Positions 8,762 to 17,458 of a stretch of DNA of 64,000 nucleotides are shown in pieces. A program made the position numbers and the translations under genes. Origin of the DNA: Allobosea sp. 117 (GTDB lineage Bacteria; Pseudomonadota; Alphaproteobacteria; Rhizobiales; Xanthobacteraceae); contig NZ_JNLC01000018.1 of the NCBI RefSeq assembly GCF_000702305.1, positions 186,001 through 250,000 on the forward strand, in the 5' to 3' direction. How positions within the stretch are numbered: position 1 is the first letter of the stretch; each line of letters begins with the position of its first letter. The notes under the pieces were generated by a model that saw only the letters and a program-made list of their open reading frames with translations, did not search any database and was not told the origin of the DNA.

Positions 8762-10377
8762 GCGACGTGAGCGACATCCGCATGCAGGTCATGTGGAACC
8801 GGCTGGTCTCGGTGGTCGAGGAACAGGCGCTGACGCTGCTGCGCACCGCCTTCTCCACCTCGGTGCGCGAATCCGGCGACCTCTCCGCCGGCGTGTTCAA
8901 CCCGCGCGGCGAGATGCTGGCGCAGGCCGTGACGGGAACGCCCGGCCACGTGAACACCATGGCCGAGGCCGTGCTGCAGTTCATGAACGAGATCCCCCAC
9001 GAGGAGATGTTCGAAGGCGACACCTACGTCACCAACGACCCCTGGCAGGGCACCGGTCATCTGCACGACATCACCATGGTGTCGCCGTCCTTCCTCAATG
9101 GCGAACTCGTCGCCTTCTTCGCCTGCACGGCGCATGTCGTGGACGTGGGCGGGCGCGGCTTCGGCGCCGACGGCAAGTCGGTCTATGAGGAAGGCATCCA
9201 GATCCCGATCATGAAGTTCGCCGAGCGGGGCGAGGTCAATCGCGATCTGATCCGCATCCTGCGCGCTAACGTTCGCGAGCCCAACCAGGTGGTCGGCGAC
9301 TTCTATTCGCTGGCCGCCTGCAACGATGTCGGCCACCGGCGCCTCGTCGACATGATGAACGAGATCGGTCTGACGTCGCTTGACGCTCTCGGCGCCTTCA
9401 TCTTCTCGCGCACGCATGATGCCATGCTGGAAAGGATCAGGGCCCTGCCGAAGGGCACCTGGTCGAACGAACTCGTGACCGACGGCTATGACGAGCCGGT
9501 CAGGCTGGCTGCCGCCGTCACGGTGCATGACAGCCATATCGACGTCGACTTCACCGGCAGCAGCCCGATGAGCCGCTGGGGCATCAACGTGCCCATCATC
9601 TACAGCAAGGCCTATGCCTGCTACGCGCTCAAATGCGTGGTGGCGCCCGACATCCCCAACAACGCCGCCTCGCTCGCCTTCTTCACCGTCTCGTCGCCGA
9701 CGAACATCCTCAATGCGGCCCGTCCGGCGCCGGTGGCACTGCGGCACGTCATCGGCCACATGGTCCCTGACCTCATATTGGGGGCTCTAACCAAGGCGCT
9801 GCCCGGAAAAATCCTCGCCGAGGGCGCGGCCGCGCTGTGGAACATCCACATCTCGGTGCGGCCTTCCAACGGCGTCGCCGGGCGCCGGGCCGAGGTGCTG
9901 ATGTTCAATTCCGGCGGCATGGGTGCACGTCCTTCCCTCGACGGCCTGTCGGCCACCGCCTTCCCCTCCGGCGTGCACACCATGCCGATCGAAGCCACCG
10001 AGCACACCGGCCCGATCGTCATCTGGCGCAAGGAGCTGCGCCCCGACTCCGGCGGCGACGGCGAGTTCCGAGGCGGCCTCGGACAGGTGATCGAGATCGC
10101 CCCGCTGGAAGGTCACGAATTCGATTTCTCCGCCATGTTCGATCGCGTGCGGCATCCCGCAAAAGGCCGCAATGGCGGCGGCGATGGCGCGGCCGGCGTG
10201 GTGCGGCTGGACGACGGCACGCTGCTGCGGCCCAAGGGATGGCAGCACGTCCCCGCCGGCCGCCGGCTGGTCATGGAGCTGCCGGGCGGCGGCGGCTATG
10301 GCGATCCGGCCAGACGCGATGCGCGGGCGCGGGCGGAGGACAAATCCAAGGGATATGTGTCGGAGAACGACCAATGA
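8758..10377 (+). CDS. hyuB: Hydantoinase/oxoprolinase family protein, subunit B
   Basis: A 539-residue HyuB-family protein. Near the N-terminus it has MQVMWNRLVSVVEEQA and RESGDLSAG, then a YVTNDPWQGTGHLHDI region, and a Gly-rich C-terminus ELPGGGGYGDP, all typical of the B subunit. It pairs with HyuA to form an ATP-dependent amide-opening or carboxylating enzyme. Translation is coupled to hyuA (ATGA) and to the following aminotransferase (ATGA). Confidence 0.88.
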   Translation: MSDVSDIRMQVMWNRLVSVVEEQALTLLRTAFSTSVRESGDLSAGVFNPRGEMLAQAVTGTPGHVNTMAEAVLQFMNEIPHEEMFEGDTYVTNDPWQGTGHLHDITMVSPSFLNGELVAFFACTAHVVDVGGRGFGADGKSVYEEGIQIPIMKFAERGEVNRDLIRILRANVREPNQVVGDFYSLAACNDVGHRRLVDMMNEIGLTSLDALGAFIFSRTHDAMLERIRALPKGTWSNELVTDGYDEPVRLAAAVTVHDSHIDVDFTGSSPMSRWGINVPIIYSKAYACYALKCVVAPDIPNNAASLAFFTVSSPTNILNAARPAPVALRHVIGHMVPDLILGALTKALPGKILAEGAAALWNIHISVRPSNGVAGRRAEVLMFNSGGMGARPSLDGLSATAFPSGVHTMPIEATEHTGPIVIWRKELRPDSGGDGEFRGGLGQVIEIAPLEGHEFDFSAMFDRVRHPAKGRNGGGDGAAGVVRLDDGTLLRPKGWQHVPAGRRLVMELPGGGGYGDPARRDARARAEDKSKGYVSENDQ

Positions 10378-11576
10378 GCTACATTTCCTCGCGCCTCGCG
10401 GCGGTCAAGCCATCGGCGTCGATGGCGGCATCGCAGGCTGCCAAGGCACTCAGGGCCAAGGGCGTCGAGGTGATCGACCTTGGCCTCGGCGAGCCCGACT
10501 TTCCGACCCCCGATCACATCATCGAGGCAGCCTATGCGGCGGCCAAGGCGGGCCAGACGCTCTATACCGGCGCGACCGGGACGCCGGAGGTGCGCGAGGC
10601 AGTGGCCAGCAAGTTCCGCCGCGAGAACGGGCTCGACTACACGGCCGACGACATCGTCGTGGCGAACGGGGCCAAGCAGATCATCTTCAACGCGCTGATG
10701 GCGACGCTGGAGACCGGCGACGAGGTCATCCTGCCCGCGCCCTATTTCGTCTCCTATCCGGAGATGGTGAAGCTGCTGGGCGGCACGCCGGTCATCGTCG
10801 AATGCCCCGAGCAGACTGGCTTCCGCCTCACGCCCGAGCTGCTGGAGCGCGCCATCACGCCGAAGACCAAGTGGCTGTTCCTGAACATGCCGGGCAATCC
10901 TTCGGGCGCGGTCTATTCCGAGCGCGACCTGAAGGCCTTGGGCGCGGTGCTGGCCCGCCATCCGCAGGTGCTCGTGCTGTCGGACGAGATCTACGAGCAC
11001 ATCCTGTTCGACGGGCGTGAATTCGTCTCCTTCGGCAAGGCCTGCCCGGAGCTGAAGGACCGCAGCCTGATCGTCAACGGCGTCTCGAAGTCCTATGCGA
11101 TGACCGGCTGGCGCGTCGGCTACGCGGCGGGTCCGGCGCCGCTCGTCAAGGCGATGGCGACCATCCAGAGCCAGTCCGTCACCTCGGTCTGCTCGATCGC
11201 GCAGGCGGCGACAGTCGCCGCTCTCAATGGTCAGCAGGAGGCGGTCGCGCAGTTCCGCCAAGCCTTCGAGGCGCGGCGGAATCTGGTGGTCGACGGCATC
11301 AGGAAGATCAACGGACTGACGCTCTCGCCGCCGGAAGGCGCCTTCTACGCCTATATCGGCTGCGCCAGCCTGATCGGCCGCAAGACGCCGGGCGGCGCCG
11401 TGCTCGAAGACGATGCCGCCGTCGCCAACTATCTGCTGAACGAGGGCCGCGTGGCGTCGGTGCCCGGCGTCGCCTACGGGCTCTCCCCCTATTTCCGCAT
11501 CTCCACCGCCACCGGCGAGGAGGTGCTCACCGAAGCGATCACGCGTATCGGCGCGGCCGTCGCGCATGTGGAGTAG
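10374..11576 (+). CDS. Class I pyridoxal-phosphate aminotransferase (aspartate aminotransferase type)
   Basis: A 400-residue fold-type I aminotransferase. The N-terminus (SASMAASQAAKALRAKG, then LGLGEPDFPTP), the middle NMPGNPSGAVY and the PLP-lysine motif VNGVSKSYAMTGWRVGY are those of the AspB/bacterial aspartate-prephenate transaminase group. It starts inside the hyuB stop codon. In context it would transaminate an amino acid imported by the Aap system or released by HyuAB, giving a 2-oxo acid for the TPP enzyme (inference). Confidence 0.9.
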   Translation: MSYISSRLAAVKPSASMAASQAAKALRAKGVEVIDLGLGEPDFPTPDHIIEAAYAAAKAGQTLYTGATGTPEVREAVASKFRRENGLDYTADDIVVANGAKQIIFNALMATLETGDEVILPAPYFVSYPEMVKLLGGTPVIVECPEQTGFRLTPELLERAITPKTKWLFLNMPGNPSGAVYSERDLKALGAVLARHPQVLVLSDEIYEHILFDGREFVSFGKACPELKDRSLIVNGVSKSYAMTGWRVGYAAGPAPLVKAMATIQSQSVTSVCSIAQAATVAALNGQQEAVAQFRQAFEARRNLVVDGIRKINGLTLSPPEGAFYAYIGCASLIGRKTPGGAVLEDDAAVANYLLNEGRVASVPGVAYGLSPYFRISTATGEEVLTEAITRIGAAVAHVE

Positions 11577-11579
11577 ATT

Positions 11580-12395
11580 ATGCCGCACTACGAACGCATC
11601 CTGATCACCGGCGCGGCCGGCCGGCTCGGATCGGAACTGCGCAAGGCGCTAGCGCCGCTGGCGGGCAAGATCCGGCTTGCGGCCCTCGAGCCGCTGGGCG
11701 ATCTGGCGCCTCACGAAGAGCAGGCGGTATTCGATCTCGCCGACATGGAGGCCACCATCGCGGCCACCGAAGGCTGCGACGCCATCGTCCATTTCGGCGG
11801 CGCCTCGCTGGAGAGTCCGTGGCAAACGGTTCTGGATGCCAATATCCGCGGCTCCTATCACGTCTATGAAGGCGCCCGGAAGCATGGCGCCAGGCGCGTC
11901 GTCTATGCCTCCTCCGTGCATGCCATCGGCTACCATGAGCTGGAAGCTCATATCGGCGTCGATGACCCGGTGCGGCCGGACAGTCTCTACGGCGTCTCGA
12001 AGACCTTCGTGGAAAGCCTCAGCCGGCTCTACTGGGACAAGTTCGGCATCGAATCGGTGTGCCTGCGCATCTTCTCGTCCTTCCCCGAGCCCGCCGACCG
12101 GCGGATGCTGTGGTCGTACCTGTCCTTCGCCGACTGCGTGCGGCTGGTCGAGGCATCGCTCACCGCGCCGCGCGTCGGCCACACGATCTCCTTCGGCATC
12201 TCCGACAACAAGGTGAAGACCGTCGACAACGGAGGAGCGGCTCACCTCGGCTTCATTCCGCAGGACAGCTCGGAACCCTTCCGCGCCGGCGTGGAAGCCA
12301 GGACTCCTCTTCCCGACCCGACGAAGCCGTCGGTCAAATATCTCGGCGGCTGGTTCTGCGAGCTCGGCCACCCGGACGACGACCCGAAGCCGTGA
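11580..12395 (+). CDS. NAD-dependent epimerase/dehydratase family protein, uronate-dehydrogenase-like
   Basis: A 271-residue extended short-chain dehydrogenase. The Rossmann motif is TGAAGRLG at residues about 10-17, the catalytic serines lie in YASSVHAIGY, and the Tyr-Lys pair is in LYGVSK. The end (PSVKYLGGWFCELG) resembles uronate dehydrogenase, which oxidises aldohexuronates to lactones. It follows the aminotransferase by 3 bases and is the last gene of the operon. A uronate role does not fit obviously with hydantoinase genes, so the true substrate may be another polyol or aldehyde. Confidence 0.82.
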   Translation: MPHYERILITGAAGRLGSELRKALAPLAGKIRLAALEPLGDLAPHEEQAVFDLADMEATIAATEGCDAIVHFGGASLESPWQTVLDANIRGSYHVYEGARKHGARRVVYASSVHAIGYHELEAHIGVDDPVRPDSLYGVSKTFVESLSRLYWDKFGIESVCLRIFSSFPEPADRRMLWSYLSFADCVRLVEASLTAPRVGHTISFGISDNKVKTVDNGGAAHLGFIPQDSSEPFRAGVEARTPLPDPTKPSVKYLGGWFCELGHPDDDPKP

Positions 12396-12417
12396 CAAAG
12401 GTGTTGAGGTTTCGAGC

Positions 12418-12792
12418 CTACACCACTCTGTCACATAGGAAATCAGCCACAGCGTCGAGCGTCAGGATGGCGATCCGATCGCCCTGATGCTCGACCAGGA
12501 CGGCCTGCTCCCGGCTTTGCAGCATGACGTCGACGACGCCCGGAAGCTCGTCCGCCGGCGTGCACCACGGCACGCCGGCCCTCGCCGTCTCATGCCTATC
12601 CGCGATGAGCGCATGCGCGAGGCACTGCTCCGACAGGAGGCGGACGGGACGGCCGCAGGGAGCCACCTGGAGAACCGCGGACAGGCCGGCAAAGGCCATC
12701 ATGCCGGCGACCGACGGCAGCGGCTCGTCGGCCGCCACCTCGACCAGCGGGCAGCCGGCCGCCTTCAACACGTCGCCGACCCGGATCGTCAT
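12418..12792 (-). CDS. Small CBS-domain protein at the end of the hydrogenase cluster
   Basis: A 124-residue protein with two repeats resembling a CBS (Bateman) pair: residues about 3-60 (VGDVLKAAG ... GMMAFAGLSAVLQV) and about 75-122 (PGVVDVMLQSREQAVLVEHQGDRIAILT). No enzymatic domain is attached. CBS pairs usually bind adenine nucleotides. It lies 29 bases after hupE on the same strand, so it is probably co-transcribed with the maturation genes and may link hydrogenase or nickel handling to energy state (inference). It is not a standard hup/hyp gene. It converges with the uronate-dehydrogenase-like gene across 22 bases. Confidence 0.72.
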   Translation of the reverse strand: MTIRVGDVLKAAGCPLVEVAADEPLPSVAGMMAFAGLSAVLQVAPCGRPVRLLSEQCLAHALIADRHETARAGVPWCTPADELPGVVDVMLQSREQAVLVEHQGDRIAILTLDAVADFLCDRVV

Positions 12793-12821
12793 GGCGGTGC
12801 CGCGCGGCCGGAGACGTCGGC

Positions 12822-13424
12822 TCACGCCACGCCGACGAGGATCAGCACCCCGGCGAGACAGACCGCGCCGCCGGCGGCACGCATCCATATCGGCCCGCGC
12901 ATGTCGGCGAAGCGCCCGATCAGATAGCCGACGCCGATGCCGGCGAAATGCAGCAGCGCCGTGCCGAGCATGAAGCCGAGGCCATAGGCGGCGCCGCCCG
13001 CATCCTCGGGCATCTCGGCGCCATGGGCATAGCCCTGGAAGATCGCGAAGAAGCCGACGAGACCGACAATGATGGCGAGCGGCGCCTTTACGCGGAACGC
13101 GACGCAGGCGCCGAGCGCGACGACCGACAGCGCGATGCCCAGTTCCACGAACGGCACCTCGATCCCCGCCACGCCGAGCCCGCCGCCGGCGGCCATGACG
13201 GCGACAAAGGTGGCCGGAACCGCCCACAGCGCCCGACCGCCGAGCTGCCAGGCCAGAAGCCCGACGGTGACCATGGCGAGCACATGGTCGATCCCGGTCA
13301 CCGGATGCAGGAAGCCGTGCACGAGGCCATGAGCTTCACCGACGCCGGTATGGGCGAAGGCGAGCGTGGGCGTCAGCGCGGCCAGCGTGGCGAGGCCGGC
13401 GATGCGGAGGGCGCGGATAGGCAT
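12822..13424 (-). CDS. hupE: HupE/UreJ-type nickel permease
   Basis: A 200-residue membrane protein with an N-terminal signal peptide (LATLAALTPTLAFAH) and about six hydrophobic segments. The HPVTGIDH motif near residue 42 is the HPxxGxDH hallmark of HupE/UreJ proteins, proposed to let nickel into the cell for hydrogenase or urease. The ATG at 13424 has a CAGGGAGA ribosome site. It sits 34 bases after hypE, the expected position at the end of the maturation operon. Confidence 0.9.
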   Translation of the reverse strand: MPIRALRIAGLATLAALTPTLAFAHTGVGEAHGLVHGFLHPVTGIDHVLAMVTVGLLAWQLGGRALWAVPATFVAVMAAGGGLGVAGIEVPFVELGIALSVVALGACVAFRVKAPLAIIVGLVGFFAIFQGYAHGAEMPEDAGGAAYGLGFMLGTALLHFAGIGVGYLIGRFADMRGPIWMRAAGGAVCLAGVLILVGVA

Positions 13425-13458
13425 TGGCGTTGTCTCCCTGAGGACTGTTCTTGAGGTG

Positions 13459-14523
13459 TCAGCAGATGCGGGGAAGCTGGTCGCCGACCAGCATGTCGAC
13501 GATGCGTTCGCCACCGAAGCGGGTCTCCATCACCACCCGCCCGGGACGGCCGTCGGTGACGATGCCGATCGCCGTCGCGCCCTGCCCGAGCGGATGGCCG
13601 CGCAGGGCGGCAAGCGCGCTTTCGGCCTGCTCGGGCGGCACGACGGCGACGAACTTGCCTTCATTGGCGAGGTAGAGCGGATCAAGCCCGAGGATCTCGC
13701 AGAAGCCCTGCACGTCGGCGCGCACCGGGGTGTCGGTCTCGCGGACGCGCACGCCGACGCCGCTCGCCTCGGCGAGCTCGTTGAGCACCGCTGCCACCCC
13801 GCCGCGCGTCGCGTCGCGCATTGAGCGCACGCCCGGCGCGGCAGCGATGAGCGCGTCGATGATGTCATGCAGCGGCGCGCAGTCGCTTTCGATCGCGGCC
13901 TCCAGCGCGAGATCACCCCGTGCATTGAGAATCGCCGCGCCGTGATCGCCGAGCTGGCCGTTCACCACGATGACGTCGCCCGGCCGGGCGCGGCCGATGC
14001 CGATCTCCAGCCCCGCCCGCACCACACCGACGCCGGTGGTGGTGAGGAAGAGCTTGTCGCAGGCGCCGCGCGCCACGACCTTGGTGTCACCGGTCACGAT
14101 GGGCACGCCGGCCGCCAGCGCCGCCTCGGCCATGGACTGCGCGACCGCCCGCAGCGTCTCGACCGGCAGCCCCTCCTCGATGATCGCGGCGCAGGACAAC
14201 GCCACCGGGCGCGCCCCGCCGACCGCGAGATCGTTGATCGTTCCGCAGACCGCCAGCTTGCCGATGTCGCCGCCCGGGAAGAACAGCGGGTCGACCACGA
14301 AGCCGTCGGTGGTGAAGGCGAGCCGGTCGCCCTGCCCCGCGAGCGCGGCGAGATCGATGCGCGCCTGATCCTCCAGCGCCACCGGCCGTTCCGAGAAGGC
14401 CGAGACGAAGATCTCGTCGATCAGGTCGCGCATGGCGGTGCCGCCACCACCATGCGCCAGGGTGACGGATTTCGGCAGCGCACGGCGTGCCACGCGGCCG
14501 GGAGGCAGGAAGAGCGAGTTCAT
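13459..14523 (-). CDS. hypE: Hydrogenase maturation protein HypE (carbamoyl dehydratase)
   Basis: A 354-residue PurM-like protein. AHGGGGTAM near the N-terminus and the terminal PRIC with Cys354 as last residue are diagnostic: HypE takes a carbamoyl group from HypF on this cysteine and dehydrates it with ATP to a thiocyanate, the source of the CN ligands of the NiFe site. Its ATG overlaps the hypD stop (ATGA), so the partners HypD and HypE are co-translated. Confidence 0.96.
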   Translation of the reverse strand: MNSLFLPPGRVARRALPKSVTLAHGGGGTAMRDLIDEIFVSAFSERPVALEDQARIDLAALAGQGDRLAFTTDGFVVDPLFFPGGDIGKLAVCGTINDLAVGGARPVALSCAAIIEEGLPVETLRAVAQSMAEAALAAGVPIVTGDTKVVARGACDKLFLTTTGVGVVRAGLEIGIGRARPGDVIVVNGQLGDHGAAILNARGDLALEAAIESDCAPLHDIIDALIAAAPGVRSMRDATRGGVAAVLNELAEASGVGVRVRETDTPVRADVQGFCEILGLDPLYLANEGKFVAVVPPEQAESALAALRGHPLGQGATAIGIVTDGRPGRVVMETRFGGERIVDMLVGDQLPRIC

Positions 14524-15656
14524 GCCACACCCTCCAGATGGGGCTGGCGCATGCCGCCATACTGATAGTAGGCGGCGCAGGAGCCTTCCGAGGAGACCAT
14601 GAGCGCCCCGAGCGGCGCCTCCGGCGTGCAGGCGGTGCCGAACATCGGGCAGGCCCACGGCTTCATCTGGCCGGTCAGCACCTCGCCGCAGCGGCATGCG
14701 GCGGGGTCGGCGACCTGCACCTCCGGCACGGCGAAGCGCCGCTCGGCGTCGAATTGCGCATAGGGCTCGCGCAGGCGGACGCCGGACTGAGCGATCGAGC
14801 CGAGACCGCGCCACTCGAAGGTCGGGCGCAGCTCATACACCTCGTCGACCGCGCCCATAGCCTGCGGATTGCCGGCATCCGGAACCACCCGCGCATACTG
14901 GTTCTCGATCGCCGCGCGGCCCTCCTCGAGCTGGCGCAGCACCATGAGCAGGGACTGCAGGAGGTCGATCGGCTCGAAGCCCGACACCACCATGGGCTTG
15001 CCGAACTCCTCGGCGATGAAGCGGTACGGCGCCATGCCGATCACCATCGAGACGTGGCCGGGGCCGATGAAGGCATCGATGCCGAGATCGGGTTTCTCCA
15101 GCAGCGCCCGCAGCGTCGGGATGATGGTGATGTGGTTGCAGAAGACCGAGAAATTGGTGACGCCCTCGCGCGCCGCACGCAGCACGGTGAGCGCGGTGGA
15201 GGGCATCGTCGTCTCGAAGCCGAGGCCGAAGAACACCACTTCGCGGTCCGGATTGCGTCGGGCGAGCGCCAGAGCGTCGAGCGGCGAATAGACCATGCGC
15301 ACATCGGCGCCGTCGGCCTTGGCGGCGAGCAGGCTCTTGCGCGAGCCCGGCACGCGCATGGCGTCGCCGAAAGTGGCGAAGATCACCTCGGGCCGCTCGG
15401 CGATGGCGACGCAGTCGTCGACCCGGCCCATCGGCAGCACGCAGACCGGGCATCCCGGTCCGTGCACGAACTCGATGACGTCGGGCAGCAGGTCTTCGAG
15501 GCCGTAGCGGAAGATGGCGTGGGTGTGCCCGCCGCACACCTCCATGATGGCGAAGGGCCGGTCGCGCCCGCGCTCCATGCGGGCGGCGATCGCGCCGATC
15601 TCGCGGATCAGACCGCGCGCGAGGGCTGGGTCGCGAAATTCGTCGACATAGCGCAT
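14520..15656 (-). CDS. hypD: Hydrogenase maturation protein HypD
   Basis: A 378-residue iron-sulfur protein that with HypC assembles the Fe(CN)2CO unit. It shows the conserved EVCGGHTHA, GPGCPVC and FGLGFETTMPSTA motifs and a cysteine-rich C-terminus (CRCGEVLTG, ACPMFGTAC) for the 4Fe-4S cluster. The stop overlaps the hypE start, and it lies 12 bases after hypC. Confidence 0.96.
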   Translation of the reverse strand: MRYVDEFRDPALARGLIREIGAIAARMERGRDRPFAIMEVCGGHTHAIFRYGLEDLLPDVIEFVHGPGCPVCVLPMGRVDDCVAIAERPEVIFATFGDAMRVPGSRKSLLAAKADGADVRMVYSPLDALALARRNPDREVVFFGLGFETTMPSTALTVLRAAREGVTNFSVFCNHITIIPTLRALLEKPDLGIDAFIGPGHVSMVIGMAPYRFIAEEFGKPMVVSGFEPIDLLQSLLMVLRQLEEGRAAIENQYARVVPDAGNPQAMGAVDEVYELRPTFEWRGLGSIAQSGVRLREPYAQFDAERRFAVPEVQVADPAACRCGEVLTGQMKPWACPMFGTACTPEAPLGALMVSSEGSCAAYYQYGGMRQPHLEGVA

Positions 15657-15668
15657 GGCGATGATCCT

Positions 15669-15974
15669 TCAGTGCGTGGTGGAGGGGTGGAAGGGTTCGA
15701 CGCTGCCGGTGCGCATCGCCTCGATCTCGCTCTGCGCCTCCCCGATCTCGTGGAGGACCTTGAGCGTGGCGGCGGCCTCCTCCTCGTCGATCAGGCTCAT
15801 GGCGAAGCCGACATGAACCAGCACCCAGGCGCCGACGAGTTCATCGAGGCTGCGTCCCGGTTCGGCGACGCAGACCACATCGACGGTGCGCCGCACGCCG
15901 GAGACGTCGACGCTGGCGAGCATGGCATCCGCATCGACGATCGAGACGATACAGCCGGGTATCCCGAGACACAT
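15669..15974 (-). CDS. hypC: Hydrogenase assembly chaperone HypC
   Basis: A 101-residue HypC/HupF-family chaperone starting MCLGIPG. Cys2 binds the iron of the Fe(CN)2CO precursor and delivers it to the large subunit. The C-terminal tail after about residue 75 is variable. It is distinct from the paralogue HupF further upstream. It begins 11 bases after hupR. Confidence 0.95.
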   Translation of the reverse strand: MCLGIPGCIVSIVDADAMLASVDVSGVRRTVDVVCVAEPGRSLDELVGAWVLVHVGFAMSLIDEEEAAATLKVLHEIGEAQSEIEAMRTGSVEPFHPSTTH

Positions 15975-15985
15975 GGCGAATCCTC

Positions 15986-17458
15986 CTAATGGCTACGCCC
16001 GAACGTACCGTCGCGGGCGATGCCGTAACGGTCGAGCTTGGCTCTTAATCCGACCCGCGAGAGACCGAGTTCCTCGGCCGCGCGGCTCTTGTTCCAGCGG
16101 CAGCGCACCAACGTCTCCATCAGGATCAACGCTTCCATGCGCTCGATGCGGTCCTTCAGCGGACCGTCGTTCCTCACGTCGAGTTCGGCCGGCACGGCCT
16201 TCGCGGTGGTGGCGACGGCGCCGCGCAGCACGTGCGGTGACAAAAGGTCGGCGCCAAGCTGGTCGCCCGTGCACAGGACCAGCATCCGCGTCAGTTCGTT
16301 CTGCAGCTCACGCACATTGCCCGGCCATTCATAGGCCTCGATGCAGGCCAGAGCCTCCTCGGTGAAGCCCTTGGTGCGCTTTCCATGCGTGCCGGAGAGG
16401 CTGTCGAGGATGCGCTGCGCCAGCACCCGCAGATCGGCACTGCGCTCGCGCAGCGGCGGCAGCGACAGCACCATGGCGGAGAGCCGGTAATAGAGGTCCT
16501 CGCGGAAGCGGCCGCCCTGCACCTCGCGGGCGAGGTCGCGATGGGTGGCGGCGAGCACGCGGACGTCGACGCGCTTGGTCTCGTTGGAGCCGACGGGACG
16601 TATCTCGCCCTCCTGCATGAAGCGCAGCAGCTTCACCTGGAAGGCGGGCGAGACGTCGCCGATCTCGTCCAGCAGCACGGTGCCGCCGTCAGCCTGGTCG
16701 AGCAGGCCGATACGGGTGGCGTGGGCGCCGGTGAAGGAGCCCTTCTTGTGGCCGAACAGTTCGGACTCCAGAAGTTCGTCGGGAATGGCCCCGCAATTGA
16801 CCGCGAAGAAGGGCCGTTCCGAACGCAGGCTGGAATAGTGGATGGCGCGGGCGAGCAGTTCCTTGCCGGTGCCGGTCTCGCCCAGCACCAACACCGGGAC
16901 GTCGAAGGCGGCGACCTGCGCGGCGCGGCGGCAGACCTCATTCAGCGGGCTGCCCGGCGTGCGGATCAGCGCGTCGAAATGGAAGTTGCGCAGCACCCGC
17001 TCATGCTGCTCGGCGAAGCGCACCTCGGCGGCGGGGGCGGCGAGCTTGAGTTCGAGCGAAAGGCGGTCGTGCTCGCGCTGAAGGTGGTAGAGGCGGGCCG
17101 CGCCCTGCGCCGCCAGCAATAGCTGGTCCGGGTGCCAGGGCTTGGTGATGAACTGATAGATGCCCGCCTCGTTGATGGCGCCGATCATGTCCTCGGGGTC
17201 GGTGTAGCCGGTGACGATGATGCGCACCACCTCGGGCCAGCGCGCGCGCACCTCGGTCAGCAGGTCGACGCCGGAACGCTCGGGCATGCGCTGGTCGCAG
17301 AAGATCGCCTGGATCCATTCGTTCTCGAGGATTTTCAGGGCGTCCGAGGCGCCGAAGGCGGTGTGGACGTCGAACTCCTCGCCGAGGACGCGCGCGATCA
17401 CCTCGACCGAGCGCGGCTCGTCGTCGACCACCAATATGCCGGCGCGCGACTGGCTCAT
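15986..17458 (-). CDS. hupR: HupR/HoxA response regulator, NtrC type
   Basis: A 490-residue protein with a receiver domain (residues about 7-120, phospho-acceptor Asp55 in FCDQRMP), a central AAA+ domain (Walker A GETGTGKE, sigma-54 contact loop GSFTGA, Walker B LLDEIGD) and a C-terminal Fis-type helix-turn-helix ([13 protein letters not shown]). It is the output of the H2-sensing HupUV-HupT chain and activates hydrogenase genes. The ATG at 17458 overlaps the hypB stop. The GSFTGA loop, close to GAFTGA, fits sigma-54-dependent activation and the -24/-12 promoter found before hupS. Confidence 0.94.
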   Translation of the reverse strand: MSQSRAGILVVDDEPRSVEVIARVLGEEFDVHTAFGASDALKILENEWIQAIFCDQRMPERSGVDLLTEVRARWPEVVRIIVTGYTDPEDMIGAINEAGIYQFITKPWHPDQLLLAAQGAARLYHLQREHDRLSLELKLAAPAAEVRFAEQHERVLRNFHFDALIRTPGSPLNEVCRRAAQVAAFDVPVLVLGETGTGKELLARAIHYSSLRSERPFFAVNCGAIPDELLESELFGHKKGSFTGAHATRIGLLDQADGGTVLLDEIGDVSPAFQVKLLRFMQEGEIRPVGSNETKRVDVRVLAATHRDLAREVQGGRFREDLYYRLSAMVLSLPPLRERSADLRVLAQRILDSLSGTHGKRTKGFTEEALACIEAYEWPGNVRELQNELTRMLVLCTGDQLGADLLSPHVLRGAVATTAKAVPAELDVRNDGPLKDRIERMEALILMETLVRCRWNKSRAAEELGLSRVGLRAKLDRYGIARDGTFGRSH

